Assembly: GCA_009869945.1 (NCBI GenBank)
Contig: WIXG01000109.1
Coordinates: 1-64,000 of the forward strand
Length of the DNA stretch: 64,000 nt
Origin: Mesaphorura yosii
Taxonomy: Eukaryota > Arthropoda > Collembola > Poduromorpha > Tullbergiidae
Reading direction: 5' to 3'
Made by a program: the position numbers and the translations under genes. Shown in pieces: positions 1 through 12,798 of the stretch (the first letter of the stretch is position 1; every line of letters starts with the position of its first letter). The notes beneath the pieces were generated by a model. That model was given only the letters and a program-made list of their open reading frames with translations, made no database searches and was not told the origin of the DNA.

Positions 1-3000
1 AGGAGGTCAAAGTCGGGTCATCGGCCATTTTTCCACTTCCGGTTCTATGATGACCCATGTCAAGTGACGTGTCGTTGGAAAGCTAAGGACATGGGCTTTC
101 ATATGCAGCAAAAACCATCTTTCCATGTCCATCCGGAAGCCAGTTATTGGCTTCCAAAGTTGGAACTATTTCATATGCTAAAATGCACAGCGCACCAAAT
201 TCTCGTGAATACCCCACTGTGCTGCTGCTGCATCATAGGTACGGTTACTTTATTATTTACGCTTGCGACGTGACTGGAGAAAAAAGCAGGCAGTCGGGCT
301 TAAATTGTAAACGTAAGTAATTTTTCTACACATCAAATGACTTCTTTTCTTTTCCAGCTAGGCCAGGCAGCAGTTGAACTGTATTATCAAGAGTAGTTAA
401 GACATTCCTCTAATAACATCATCTTGCAGGCATCATGGGACTGCGAACACATTGGGAAGGTAATCTAAGCATGCGATGCGATTGCGTGCATTGTGCATTT
501 CAGTTACGACGTTACGAGTGGACGAATTTCACTTTTCCTTCGCCTGGCGTTGCCCAAGACCGAGTGACCGACCAAACTGAATCACAATCAAGTCAAGAAC
601 AAAATGAAGAACGACAGGCGAAACAACCAAAATTTAAACAAACACAACGCAGGTGCTCATGATACATGATTAACTAGTAAACTCCCACCCCACTAACATG
701 GTCACATCATAACTCCTTGTCATACATCAAGAATCAAACAAGAGAGCCGAAGTATTTACGACTGAGCTTATGAACCTGAGCATCTGAACCCTGTCTTAAT
801 ATTTTATTCTGATAAACAAGAGACACCGAACTCTCGCACAGCACTACATTGCATTGGTCATGGAATAATTGTAATTCTGATTGTAATCAAATATCAAATG
901 CTAACCGGGTCGGGTCGGGAAACAAAGTCGGTCGGTTGCCGGCTCAGGGCCCACATACCACAGGCAAATAAATATGAGTCCGAATGAAATGCGCTGTGAC
1001 TGTGAGTTGTGGTAAAACAACCGAGAAAAATATCAAACGTGAAACAAGCATTAGCAAACACCAAGCCAACCCAAGGTTTAATAAGAATATAATGATGCGA
1101 TGGAGGCCTGCATCGCCTGTTCGTTCCACGAAATTACGAGCGAGAGCGAGACCCTTTTTTCTTGTACTAGTTTATCCTGTGCATTGCGCTGCGATAATTG
1201 AAGATCCTACTCAATCCGTGAAGAAGTGCCTGAAAACACTGAAATGCAGCGCACTGCGTTTGGGTTTGGACAGGCAGTGATTTGTGAAAAGGTAAAACAT
1301 AGTTTGTAAGTGCAGGAGATGATTATTAGAATTTAGGGCTCAGGATGAGGAATTAGACACCGTAATAAATCAAAACCTCATTGAGAGTTCAGACGTTAGT
1401 AAATTAGTTTATCGACACCAAGATCAACCGTGACCCTTTCTCTTCAAGCAGGAACAGTACGCGTATGCCTTCTTTCTCTTATGTTCTGGCATTCTTTTCG
1501 TCGAGGGACGGATTTCGTAAAATTAAATGAGTTATTAGGTTGCACGGGGAATTCGAAGTCGAAACTAAACAAAACGCCAGGCCCATACTGGAACCAAGTA
1601 CACAGCAACCCTGAAATGAAAAAATTGCTTCATCAGAGCATCACCGGCCGGGCCGAGAACAATATAAATGTTGCGAAGGTACTATATAATTAACACTTTG
1701 GTGTTAACTTCCACCTCAATCTCGTCCGTGTCAGGTAAATAGCGTCAGTCCACCTTTCACACTGACGTACCGCACCGCGTTGCTCCCATGTCGGCGTGGT
1801 ACTTAGAGAGTTGACGGGCGGGCGACGGGCTAGACGATTTCCGTCAGAGTCCAAGTCAGGACAAGTTTCATTTTCTACGAAAAGCCTGCAGCGTGAAGCG
1901 ACTGAAACTGCACAGAAATTAAGAGATCAAGTGAAGGAACCATGCACGAACCACGGCAGGTCGGAAGAAATTTGACGGCAGGCATAAAATCTTAATTTCA
2001 CAATTTCAGTGGACCGATGACTAATGAATGCATGCATTAGAATGGCTGATGGCTCGACAGACGTAAATTGCAAGCTCAAGTTTCACGTTACACTACACCA
2101 AACCGAGGAGATTCCTTAAACATCATGATCGCGTATCAACGCTTAGGTATGCGTTTGTGGACAAGATAACGGAAGCCGACTTCCTCCTCAATCTGAAGGA
2201 TCCGTGCTCACGACGGCAAAACGAAAATATTTACCAAGATTTTGTATTTAGTTAGAAATAGGATGCCGTCTGACGGTGCCGTGCCTGCGCCTGTGACATT
2301 GGCATACTTCATACTTGATTAAGTAAAACGAGAAGTAGGCCTGGTGAACATGAACACTGTGTCAGCAGATGTTTCTGACTTCAAGTGCACAAGTAACGAA
2401 TTTATCTCCACACGGAATTTATTTACCCTACATTGCACGCTGAACACTGCAATGTGCTCGGCTCAAAGTGCTTATTTCCTGAATGGGAAACATTACAGCC
2501 AAATATGGTTCATAATCGTACCATATTTAAGCCTGCCTGCAAGATATGAGTTGTTGCTGCCTAATGAATTGTGGATCGGACGTCGAAAGCGTACGCGTAC
2601 GCGCACGTCTTTAAACCCAAATGAATATCGAATTTCTTCAATACCTCATCTCCATTCAAAATTTGGGACAACATAATTCCCAAACCTCAAAGCTCACTCG
2701 ATATGATCCATTGTTGGCATTGGCAGTGGCGCACCACAATGCAATATTATGTGGTAAGAAATTAACGATGTCTAGGTCGGTTTTTTCTTTCTCTTGCCCT
2801 GCCGTCCTACCGACAGACTGACTATCTCGCATGAAATCTTTGGGTCGGTTCGTAACTTCCTTTTTTTCTCAAAGTTTCGAAATCATCCAGCCAGCCAGCA
2901 TTTTCATTTTCCTTTTTCTTAAATTACGCTTGGCACATGTTCTCCATCCGAAACCACCTCTCGCCTCGATGCTGCATGTGGTTTTACATCAGATTCACTT

Positions 3001-6000
3001 TTGTGTTCATGCCTGCCTGTTCTTTCTTAGGAAGAAAGGAAAACTCGGTGACCATATCAAATGCGTGCCATGCAATAAGCAGCAGCGGCTCGGCACTCGG
3101 CGTTGGCCCCGGCATGGCACTTGGTTGGCTTATTAAGTTATTAATAATAGTATTACGTGTGGAAAACACTACCTTAAATAGTTCATACCTGCACAAATCC
3201 ACGACCGACGATCCACGCATGCGTGCTACGTTAATGTGAACTTGAAGGTGCGCTTCGTACCTGAAGGCACTTCAATCTGCGTTGCTTTGAGTCCCAATCC
3301 CGCATCCTGATGTGTACGTGCATGCGTGGCAGATGAAAAACTTGGCGTAGCGATGGTTTGGTGATCAACCAAGCAGCATAAGTAACCATTATTTACTTTT
3401 CGGCAAGGTTTCTGTTCTATTCTATTCTTATATTTTCCCTGTTGATGTCTGCCACATGCCACTGCCACAAAATAATACCGAGCCAGCAAAGCGAAGGCAC
3501 AAGGGCCGCTGCCGCTTGCTTGTAGAATTCATTGTAATATGGAATACTACAAGATGCTAACAACTGACAAACAACACGATCGACCGACCAACTTCTGTTC
3601 GAGTTCGGGTGCCTAAATTCTGTTCTAAACTCCATTATTGTCGAGAAATACAAATTTAACACAATGGGATTACGATATTTACCATTTCTTTTCAGAGCCA
3701 CACAATTGTCAGAAATGTTCAGCCAAGACCGACGACCAGGTCATGAATTGCGAAAGAAATATCGAATAACAATCATGTTCATTAGTCAACACATGAGTAA
3801 ATCTTTAGAGCACTACAATTATAGGATTATCTCGATATTTGACATAAACAGTAAGCATCAGACACCAAGTCGACCGTCGACCACGTATTTACGAAATCGC
3901 AACAATTGTCTTCGCTAATACCCTTCGAAGGACGCTGCCAACTCAAATTAGCACGAACAGAGCTATGTATAGATTCGGGTTGACACTTTCGAGCTCACTA
4001 ACATATAAAAATATGCATTTCTTCTTGACCAAAATGGAAAAACTCAATGCGACATCCGACTACCGATTTCTTCCACGCCACTTCCTTTCTCGGTCTGAAT
4101 CTCAAAGCATTGGTTTCGGCTTCGGTCAAAAGTCAAAGTGACACAAACACGCAAAGATTTTGTTGTTCGCATAGAACCACTACCATTATTATTGCATCGT
4201 GTGGCCATTTAGTCATTTCTTTAGCTACACTTTTCTATTGTTGAAAGAAATGTAACACAGTGATATCCATTTGTTCAGAAGTCAAAGTCGAACCCGAAAC
4301 TCATTCACCGCATTCTGAATTCGATGCCAGGTTACAAAAGAATTTGATCATTCACAGTCGAGTTGAATTCGAATTCGACTTTGAACATCATTTTTCGGTA
4401 AAAATCAAATGAGTTGGTTGCAGCTACAATTACTTTGTCAATTTCTGAATGGATGCCGCCGGTGAGAAAGAATTTTCGGAATGCTTAAATGGCAATAGTA
4501 TTACTGAGCTTTCTCACACTTCCAGACTTCCAGCGTGACAATTACAATGCACTATCAACTTGGAATTCGGATAGGGGTAAGATTTGCTGATGTCATACCG
4601 CATTAAATACATCCCGTATCATCGCTACAATAATTATCATGCTATGCAATTATGCCCATGCCATCTCTGACAAGTTGTAGATGTAATGCGAGTTAATGCG
4701 ATTGATTATCTCTTATGAATTCTCATTTGTCATTGAATCCGTGATCTTGAATATACCTCAAGATAGAATGAATCTCCACCTTAACAGTTAAAATTGCTTA
4801 CCTCGGCCACCATAAATTCCAAATTGTGACGATCACATTATCATTTCAAGAAGCTTCGGGACTTCGGGATGAGTTTTGAATAAAGTCGCGATGACTTCTT
4901 CACGCAAACCCACACTTTCCTGCCAAACAGATAATTAATTATTAACTGAACACGATTTTGACTATTTACAGTGATGAAATTAGCAACTACAGCTACTTTA
5001 CTCTAATTCGATTCAAGATTTGCCCTTTTCTATTGATTTTCGGCTCGACTCTGTAAACAACGAAGGATGACACAACACACGCAATGCACACGCAGCAGTG
5101 TGGGGGATGAAATTAGCCAGATAAACTCATGGCAAAACAGATCTCCTTAAAATAATATGAGCGTGGATTCGGGAGTAAACACAGTGAATCAGTGAACAGT
5201 GTACAGAATATTGTGAACGATCCGAGATGTAACACACACTGGAAAATCCGAATAGGGAACGAAGAAAAATCGATCCGAACATCGAGCATTTACCTTACTC
5301 CGAGCCTGAAATGAAATCTGCTTGTGAAAACATACCAGATGCAAAGCCTGTCTGGCGCTGGCACAAGCAAATAAGAAATGAGATCGAGCAAGTAAAGTTA
5401 CATTAAAAAACTGACTCCCGTGTTAATATTTTAGCACATGAGATGAGACGAACATCTAACATTTAGAAGCTCATACTGGCTAAAAGATGTACTCGTGGTC
5501 CCAACATTGCATACTGTTAGTTTGTGCATCTCGTTTAATCGTATGAGTATGAATATGAATATCCAACTCTTTCTGCTTTTTGGCTAACTAAAACAAAACT
5601 CAAATGATCATGTTAGACTGGTTCCGGTCTACTGGTGTTGTTTCGGATAATTCAAGGACTTTGTTAACCGAATTTTATCCGTATTTAGGCAACATGGCAC
5701 AATTTTATTGCTACCTGTTCTAATAATACTTGCATAGCATCAACTGTTAATAATTAGCAATATTTACTTACCGTTTCCTGCTCACACGGGTACCCAGTCG
5801 AAAAAGTAGTTGCAACTCACTACACAAGTTAGCTTTAAACGTAATCTAAATCAACACTAACTCCAGCTAATTAAAAGTGAAAGTGCTCTTCTAACACTTG
5901 GAAGTCAATAACACTCTTTTTTCGTAGCTCGTGCGGTCGCGTTCTTGCCGATAAATCTGGGTGGTCTCTTTCGCACTCGCACTGCGCTATCGTCTTACGT

Positions 6001-7808
6001 TGGGCTTTCACATCTTGTCACCGCCGCCGTGCGTAAATTTAGAGCCGAGCTTTTAATTAAGTACGATTCCACTAACACTGATATGTTTTCAGTTTCAAGT
6101 ACTTCGTGCAGTTTAACACAGTCAATTCGGTTCATCACTGACTGGCAGTACTGGTATGAGATGACTGACTTGATTACTGGCAAAGCGAGAGCAACTGGCT
6201 GGTGGTGGTACACTGTGCAAGCAAGACTCGGTCGTCTCGTTCGTTCGTTCGCCGACTCCACTCGGATGAACGTAACCTGAAGCAAAATCCACTGCTTACA
6301 TTTGTATTAGTGAAGTCTGTGATCCCTGTGCTTTCTACAGGCTTGTACCATCACCATCATACCACTAACTAATGTTACCATTGCACGATGCCAAGCTAAT
6401 ATACTTAATAGCTCAATGCTTAGTTCTCAGTTGCATATTCCCTTCCAACAAGGGGGCCCGAAGGGTCGCCGTGCCGTGCAGTGCAAGAGCTGCATAACTG
6501 CTCGTACTCGCAACAATCAGCCAGGAAAAGTACATGGTTCACTCGTTCTTGGTGTGCCCAATGCACGAAGTTAGGTTCTTTCAAGATAGCAACGGCCGGA
6601 GAAAGTCCATCCAGAACTCCTGAAATGAAACTCCTAGTAGCATATTCGTATGATAGAATGAACTCCGATAACTTCTTCGTAATCGTATCTGTAAATCTTA
6701 AGATAAAGTTTTCAGAATGTGAGTTTCGTGTCGGTAGGGATGACACCCAACGATACCCAGCCAAGCCAACAAACCCGTGACAGTTGTACATTGTACATGT
6801 ACTGCGCTGAAAATCGAATTGTGCTAAAATTAACCTGCTGCTGGAGCTTTTACTCTCGAGTGAAAATCGAACTTGAAAAGGAAAGCGATATTGAGTGTGA
6901 ATTGTGAATGGCATAAATTTGCCTTCTCGATGCGTATTGAGTGAAGGCACATAACACGACACGGCTCCGACGTGGGCTCGCGTCAGTCCCAATCCCAAAA
7001 CAAAACACAAATTATCTTCCCATGAATCGCAATTCGCAAAACCAAATGGCTTGGCGTGACATGGCAGGGCAAATGGCAAGAACCCGAATTCAATTTTACG
7101 GGACAGACGTTCTAGCTTTAGCTACCAGGCACTAGCCGTTCGCTGGGCTAGTCTCAAAATGAAGCATGAATCGAGGCATTTGTTGCGAATCGAACCTCAC
7201 ATGAGCCAGGAACGGAATGAACTTGCCTCACCCTTTCAATGCTCACTTCCTTTTGGGGCCAATGTTTTCCATTACATGCAATGCCTAGCGAGAAATGAGT
7301 TAACGCACAAAAGTTCCATGCACTAACCAAAGTTGCTAGTCAAAAGACTTCCTGAATTCCCGCGTCTCGTACGAAACATCTCACAGGAGCTTTTCATATG
7401 TACTAACCACACAATTGCATACTGTTACTATTTTAAAGTCCACTTAAATTAAGATTAACGCAAACCTACATTTATAATGCGTTAAATTCACACTTGGAAC
7501 TGTGAGTAGCTTCTCGCTGACTTAACGCTCTGTACGCTTTTGCTCTTGCTACTTGAAGCTGGACGGAATTAATTGATAGTGAATTGAGCTGTGTATGAAG
7601 CAAGTCAGTCAAAGTCAAAACAAACAAGACTCGAGAACTGAAGAGGACAGTGCAAGCTAATGTCGCTCAGGGCGTATTCAACAGTCAGATAATTTAACTA
7701 TCTTCGTCAGAGGAGCTGGTACCATAAGGACGAGAACGCAAGGGCGAGAAAATACAGCCCAGACTGCCAGTTACTCATCCTGGTGCACTTCACCAGTTGC
7801 TTAGAACC
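1..7808. other. gene-poor 5' region
   Basis: No exon chain with a recognisable protein could be assembled here. The many open frames are short, overlap one another on both strands and lack family signatures. The longest is 219 codons on the minus strand at 6420-7079; it opens with TTG and looks like chance. The bases just before 7809 are probably promoter and 5' UTR of the KCTD gene. A stretch near 6000-6285 resembles a minus-strand first exon (see findings). The region could be intergenic or an intron of a gene outside the window. Confidence 0.5.
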
Positions 7809-8766
7809 ATGAATAACAACCTGAGTGGAGCCGTTCCAAAACAGGAAAGCTTTGATGGGCCTCAACAGTCACAAAACCAACTTCCGGAGCAATGGATCCG
7901 TTTAAATGTTGGTGGAACAATCTTCTTGACCACGAAAACCACGCTTAGCCGAGATGAGAAGTCGTTTCTGTACAGACTCGTCAATGGAGGCAGAAGCAAT
8001 TCGACCTCCAATGAAGATGAAAATGATAGCAAAGAAAGATTGGATAGTTGTAAGGTAAGATTCAAAACGAGCGTTTATTTAATTCATTCCGAATTTTTCG
8101 ATAAGCTGCCGCCATATTTAATATCCCAGGATTCTACCGGAGCGTATTTGATCGATCGTGATCCAAATTACTTTGGTCCAATTCTAAATTATTTAAGGCA
8201 TGGGAAACTCATCATCAATAAGGATTTGGACGAAGGAGGTTAGCACGCCACTTCGTATTTTGACAAATACCGCACTTTCGCAATGAGTGTTATAGTTAAA
8301 GTTTAGTTAATAACATGAGCTAATCAATTCTTTTCGATTTCAGGTGTTCTTGAAGAAGCTGAATTCTACAACATAACCGAGCTCATTCGTCTCTGCAAAG
8401 ATAGACAACAATCCAAGCCGGATAAGAAGAAGCATGTTTATCGTGTTCTACAATGGTCAGTAATTAATTCATGTTAAAATGTCGTCCAAGTATTGATAAC
8501 AATCGGTTTTATTCTCAAAACACAGCCATGAGGACGAACTTACTCAAATGGTGAGCACGATGAGTGATGGATGGAAGTTTGAGCAACTTGTGAACATTGG
8601 AAGCGGATACAATTATGGAGGCAGCGGTGACAATATCGAGTTTCTGTGCGTAGTCAGTTCAGAGGAAGATGGAAATTCAAAACGTGGAGGAAGTGATGGC
8701 ACGCGTGGTAATATCGTACAAAGTGAGAAGGAGAGAGTTTTGCAGCAACGCGGTTCAAGAATCTAG
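7809..8766 (+). CDS. KCTD5: BTB/POZ protein, KCTD2/5/17 family
   Basis: Four exons, join(7809..8054, 8130..8238, 8344..8455, 8526..8766), give a 235-residue protein, the length of vertebrate KCTD5. The T1-type BTB domain starts at about residue 30 with WIRLNVGGT and runs through [20 protein letters not shown] and [11 protein letters not shown]. The conserved C-terminal part includes [28 protein letters not shown] and the terminal LQQRGSRI. In known members the BTB domain forms a pentamer and docks Cullin-3, so the protein is an E3 ubiquitin ligase adaptor; KCTD5 targets G-protein beta-gamma subunits. All introns are 70-105 bp and close in phase. The ATG at 7809 is the first in frame. An extra acidic Ser/Asn/Glu-rich stretch after YRLVNGG (about residues 59-80) lengthens the BTB loop. 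Confidence 0.96.
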
Positions 8767-10132
8767 ATAATAATGTTAATTGTAACTGTAATTGTACAAA
8801 GACATGATGTTTATTGTTGCAATGAGCTCGTTGTGGTCGTTGTCCTTGCGTACAGTCGCAGTGATCAGTTGGTCAGTGATAAGGATGTCGGAGAAGCCGT
8901 GATTGAACAAATCTACGTACGTACATAAAGCTTATTAGATAATAACTTAAGTCCATTAAGTATAATGCTCATACCAATATTTATTAACCAGTCTTTTATC
9001 AAAGTAACATAACATAACACAAACTGGTGACAAGAACATTTGCTATGCTATTGCTGTTGTTAATGTCAGTGTCTCGTTTTTGTTTTTATGCTAGGAAATG
9101 TTTGTATTCGTGCCGTGTATCCTGTATCCTGTACAAAGTGTGATACCAATTTAAGTATTCTTTGTTTAAATAGGCTTATGGCTTAAAAGACTTTGAGCAT
9201 TGAGCTACTTCGATATTATTAACTTTGCCATGCAAGTATCCCTTAATTAATTGTACCAAAAAAGAAAGTGCAAATGTAAGTTATTCAATTGGAGGACGAC
9301 ACACGGCGTTTGTCGTCGACGTGTCACATCACTTTTGTGTTATGCATTTTTATATTTGTCTACCGTCGCGGTTGTGTATCGTTTTATCGTACGTACGTAG
9401 TATCGTACGAAGTGCGAATTCTGTGTACAAGTTAAGAGTGCTTAGCTAAGAAGTTAACTTGACGTGGATATGAAGCATTTGACAAAAACAATGCAAATAA
9501 TTCGTATTAATTTCTTTTATGATTCTCTGGCTCTTTGCTATTTTATGATATGAAATAAAGCCTAAGATTTGATATGCAGTTATCCACTGATTCGCCGACA
9601 TTGTTTACTTATGCCCTCCTCCTTACAAATGCCTGATTAACTAATCAATATTGGTTGTTGGATGAATTTGAGGTGATGGACCATCTAACAAACTTGAATT
9701 ATATTATTCGCCTCTCCGCTAATACCTATGCTTTGAACTTCTGTATTTGAGAGCGAAAGAGGAATATTTCAAACGTCGAAACTCTGAATTCAACAACCAC
9801 AGTAAAATACTGGAACTTTCACCCAATTATGACGTGAATTTGGAAGCAATAATTCAGCCGCAATTGAAGAAGTCATTGTCGTTAGATTAAGCAGTGCTTT
9901 GTGGTCAGTGTGGTGGGCGTCAGTACTTGCGAGAAATACTTGCTGGACTCCGAAGTTTCGAGATTAAACATTAAAAGGGTGAGTTCATCACCACCGATCA
10001 GTCTGCAACTTACTTACTGACTCGATCATTTATGGCATTTTTGAAATTCTCTATTGTAATTGCTACTTAGATTCATGTCACAGTCACCTACCTACTTCCA
10101 ACGACGTGAGGCGCGAAGTTGTCGGTTTTACA
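8767..10132. other. KCTD 3' UTR and zinc-finger gene 5' region
   Basis: No coding exon is seen. An AATAAA at 9554-9559 is the likely polyadenylation signal of the KCTD gene, giving a 3' UTR of about 800 bases. Two GTACGTAC-type palindromic runs lie at 8915-8924 and 9389-9400. A probable 5' UTR intron of the zinc-finger gene runs from a GTGAGT donor at 9979 to a TTAG acceptor at 10070, about 60 bases before its ATG. Confidence 0.5.
9554..9559 (+). terminator. AATAAA poly(A) signal, KCTD gene
   Basis: Canonical hexamer about 790 bases after the KCTD stop codon. It is the first good AATAAA on the strand before the next gene. Confidence 0.6.
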
Positions 10133-12676
10133 ATGGATGTTAGTGGAATAGAAGGTGACGTTTTTGATGAGCGTGAACTGCAGGAGGCCGTTGGAATCGT
10201 TGTCGATATTGAAGCTGACGCGAATGAAACAGTTGATACTAACGATAATGATGTAGACGACCCTCCCGGGGAAGAACACCGCACTCAGACCAAGTCCCGG
10301 ATTGAGAACGACGAAGAGGAATTGCTGGACCTGGAAGAACCTGTAAATCCTGAACTGACGGAAACGAAAGCAGAGATAATTGACGTTGATGATATTGATG
10401 AAACGGACGATGTGGTATACGGCGATGTGAAAAGTACGGATACCGCAGAAATTAGAGTAGATTCAGACGAAGCAAGCCACACGGTGCAAGTACGAAGTTT
10501 GGAAGAGTTGTGCGATTCTGAGGAAGTTGGGGACTTGAATAATGATGCAGAGCAGATAATTCCGGAAAACCAAGACACCAATGCTAATGATGAAACCAAT
10601 TTTAATGGGAATGAGGAAGCTTCAGAGCGACAATCGTGCCGAACTAGTGAGCGGAAAAGAAAGGTGAAGAAGATATCCGACTTGAATTCTGATTCCGAGG
10701 ACACGCATGTGGATCTTTCATCTGACGATGAATGGGATCCAGAAGAAAACGACGTGGACCCGGATTACGAAGAGCGTCAAAGAAAACGACGCCGCATTAG
10801 TAATGGCAGGATTAAACGAGCTATAAGAATGCGAAAAAGATCGACATCACTCCTTCCTCGTAACACTGAGCCCTTAAGATTAAACCCAAGGCCAACACCA
10901 CCACCGCTTGAACCAATTGAAGGGAAGACACCGCTTCTGATAATTAAACCTCTTGAGATTCCCGAGTCACTTTTTCAAAGGACGAGGACATTTGTGATCA
11001 AGCAAGAAGGTCAAGCAAAGATACAAGTGGTCCCGAAGTTTAGAACACAGAGTTCATACAAATCATCTTCAAAATTTACAGCAGCCAACTTGCAACAATG
11101 TGCAAATTGCAATGCGCAACTTTCCAAGCTTATGCCAAAAATCAGTCATTTCCAGCTAAATGGTGAACGAGTCTCTGCCTCTGACGCTTTCAGAAAAATA
11201 TTTCAGTTGCAGCTTCAAAAACACCGAAGGATTCCAAACTTTAACATGAATGAACGGGTGGGGCTTTGTTCTCCGTGTGGTCAACTAGTTGCCAAAATTT
11301 ACGGTGCAGTGCGCGAATTTACTCAGAAACGATCTCGGAGATCCTACTTTCACCAAGTTGCTATGACCGCGTTGAGGAGCGCTGGATCCAATGGCTCGTT
11401 CCCTGATACGAAGCAGTTTACGCTGAGAAGCAATGTTATGACCAACACCGATCCTCCAGTAACTTGCGATAAAGGAACTAATTACCCGACTGACCCAGCG
11501 CCATATCGTAAGACATTTCGACATTTTGTTCAAGGCTAACATCGTATACCATTTTTGATTTATCAATTCATTTTCTGTTTTATAGAGCCAGTGATTCCTC
11601 TCATGCCTGAAAAAGTGGAAGACTACTCCCGAGTAACGGCCCTTTGTGATATCTGCGGCAAAGGCTTAACAAAAGAATCCGGCCTGAAAACTCATCTCCT
11701 ATTGACTCATTCAATTTCCCAAGAACAAAAATCCCGTGATTTCGTATGCGGTGTTTGTGGCAAAGCGTATTTCTTCCAATACTTGTTGAAGAACCATATG
11801 GCTGTCCATTCAGATGATAAACCGTTCAGTTGTCCAAAAGAAAATTGCACAGCTACGTTCAAGAGTCGTGCTTCGCTTCGAACACATCGGATTGAAGTCC
11901 ACGAGTTACGGGAACAAGGTCAAACATTTCCCTGTCAGTTTTGCGACAAGAAATACTTACGCCCACGGGATTTAAGAGATCACGTCGTGGCGAGGCACAG
12001 TGAAATCCCCCAATTTGAGTGCCCATATTGTCATAAGTTCTTTCAGCGTAAGAAGAATATCAAGTCTCATAAGTGCCCAGACAGACCAGCAGTGGACACC
12101 ACGAAAAATGAAGTTCAAATATTGCCAGATATTACCAAATCCGAAGCCCAGTCTTTGATAGATTCACATGAAGACTTACTGCTTGTAAAAAAACCTGGCT
12201 CGAAGCTAGGTTCTTCTGAATTGGGAATTCCGTCAGAAATCGTGCAATCTCTAGAAATAATTCACGAAGATTACGACCAACCACCAGAAGCGATTCAGCA
12301 TATTGAGATACATGAAGATGTCTTGCGCCCAGTTCATTATATTTCACACCTGTCTCAGCAAAATATGTCGGAAGCCCAACACGAGCACATTATCACTCCC
12401 GGAACAACGGTTCAGTACATCCAGCCAATCAATTTCTCTCCACACGAGCAGGAGCAGTACACACAGACATCGGATGATCAGTTGCAAGTTCACCAGCCAA
12501 CTCAGATTCATTCATATAGAATACACAGCATTGGATCCCATCCGAATCTGGACGGGGAAGCCCTCGGTGTGTATGAGACGGTGAATTTCCTGGATATCCT
12601 GAACGACACGAGGCAGCAACCTTCGAGTACTTCCTGCACTGCAGGAACCTTTCAGACATTAACTTTTTCGAAGTAA
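10133..12676 (+). CDS. ZAD-like / C2H2 zinc-finger protein
   Basis: Two exons, join(10133..11507, 11586..12676), encode 821 residues. The first third is strongly acidic with a basic nuclear-localisation-like patch (ERQRKRRRISNGRIKRAIRM). A Cys-x2-Cys pair at 323/326 and another at 379/382 bracket a helix-rich stretch, the spacing expected of a ZAD-like zinc-binding dimerisation domain. Five zinc fingers occupy about residues 479-620. The first four are C2H2; the last ends as a C2HC variant (CPYCHKFF, then SHKC). The tail is Gln/His/Glu-rich and may be an activation region. It is probably a DNA-binding nuclear transcription factor; arthropods have expanded ZAD-C2H2 families, and no target can be inferred. 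The intron is 78 bp; splicing at C|GTAAGA joins C to AG and keeps frame. The start is the first ATG; an upstream in-frame GTG exists but is not needed. Confidence 0.88.
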
Positions 12677-12710
12677 AATGATGAAAATTACTTCTGACGT
12701 GAAAAGTTTC

Positions 12711-12716
12711 TTTATT
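12711..12716 (-). terminator. poly(A) signal of the convergent membrane-protein gene
   Basis: TTTATT on the plus strand reads AATAAA on the minus strand, about 85 bases beyond the stop codon of the minus-strand gene at 12799. Confidence 0.55.
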
Positions 12717-12785
12717 AGAGGCGCGTTGACACATTGTAAAGTTATATTTTTGTTATGAAGTTACTGATTTTGACGAAATGAAGAG

Positions 12786-12791
12786 AATAAA
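12786..12791 (+). terminator. AATAAA poly(A) signal, zinc-finger gene
   Basis: About 110 bases after the zinc-finger stop codon and 8 bases before the end of the opposing coding sequence, so the two 3' ends must overlap as antisense. Confidence 0.6.
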
Positions 12792-12798
12792 GCAGAAA

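Noticed and set aside
6420-7079. 219-codon open frame on the minus strand
   Set aside because: It opens with TTG, the first ATG is about 55 codons in, no family motif is visible, and overlapping plus-strand frames are similarly open. It is best explained as chance.
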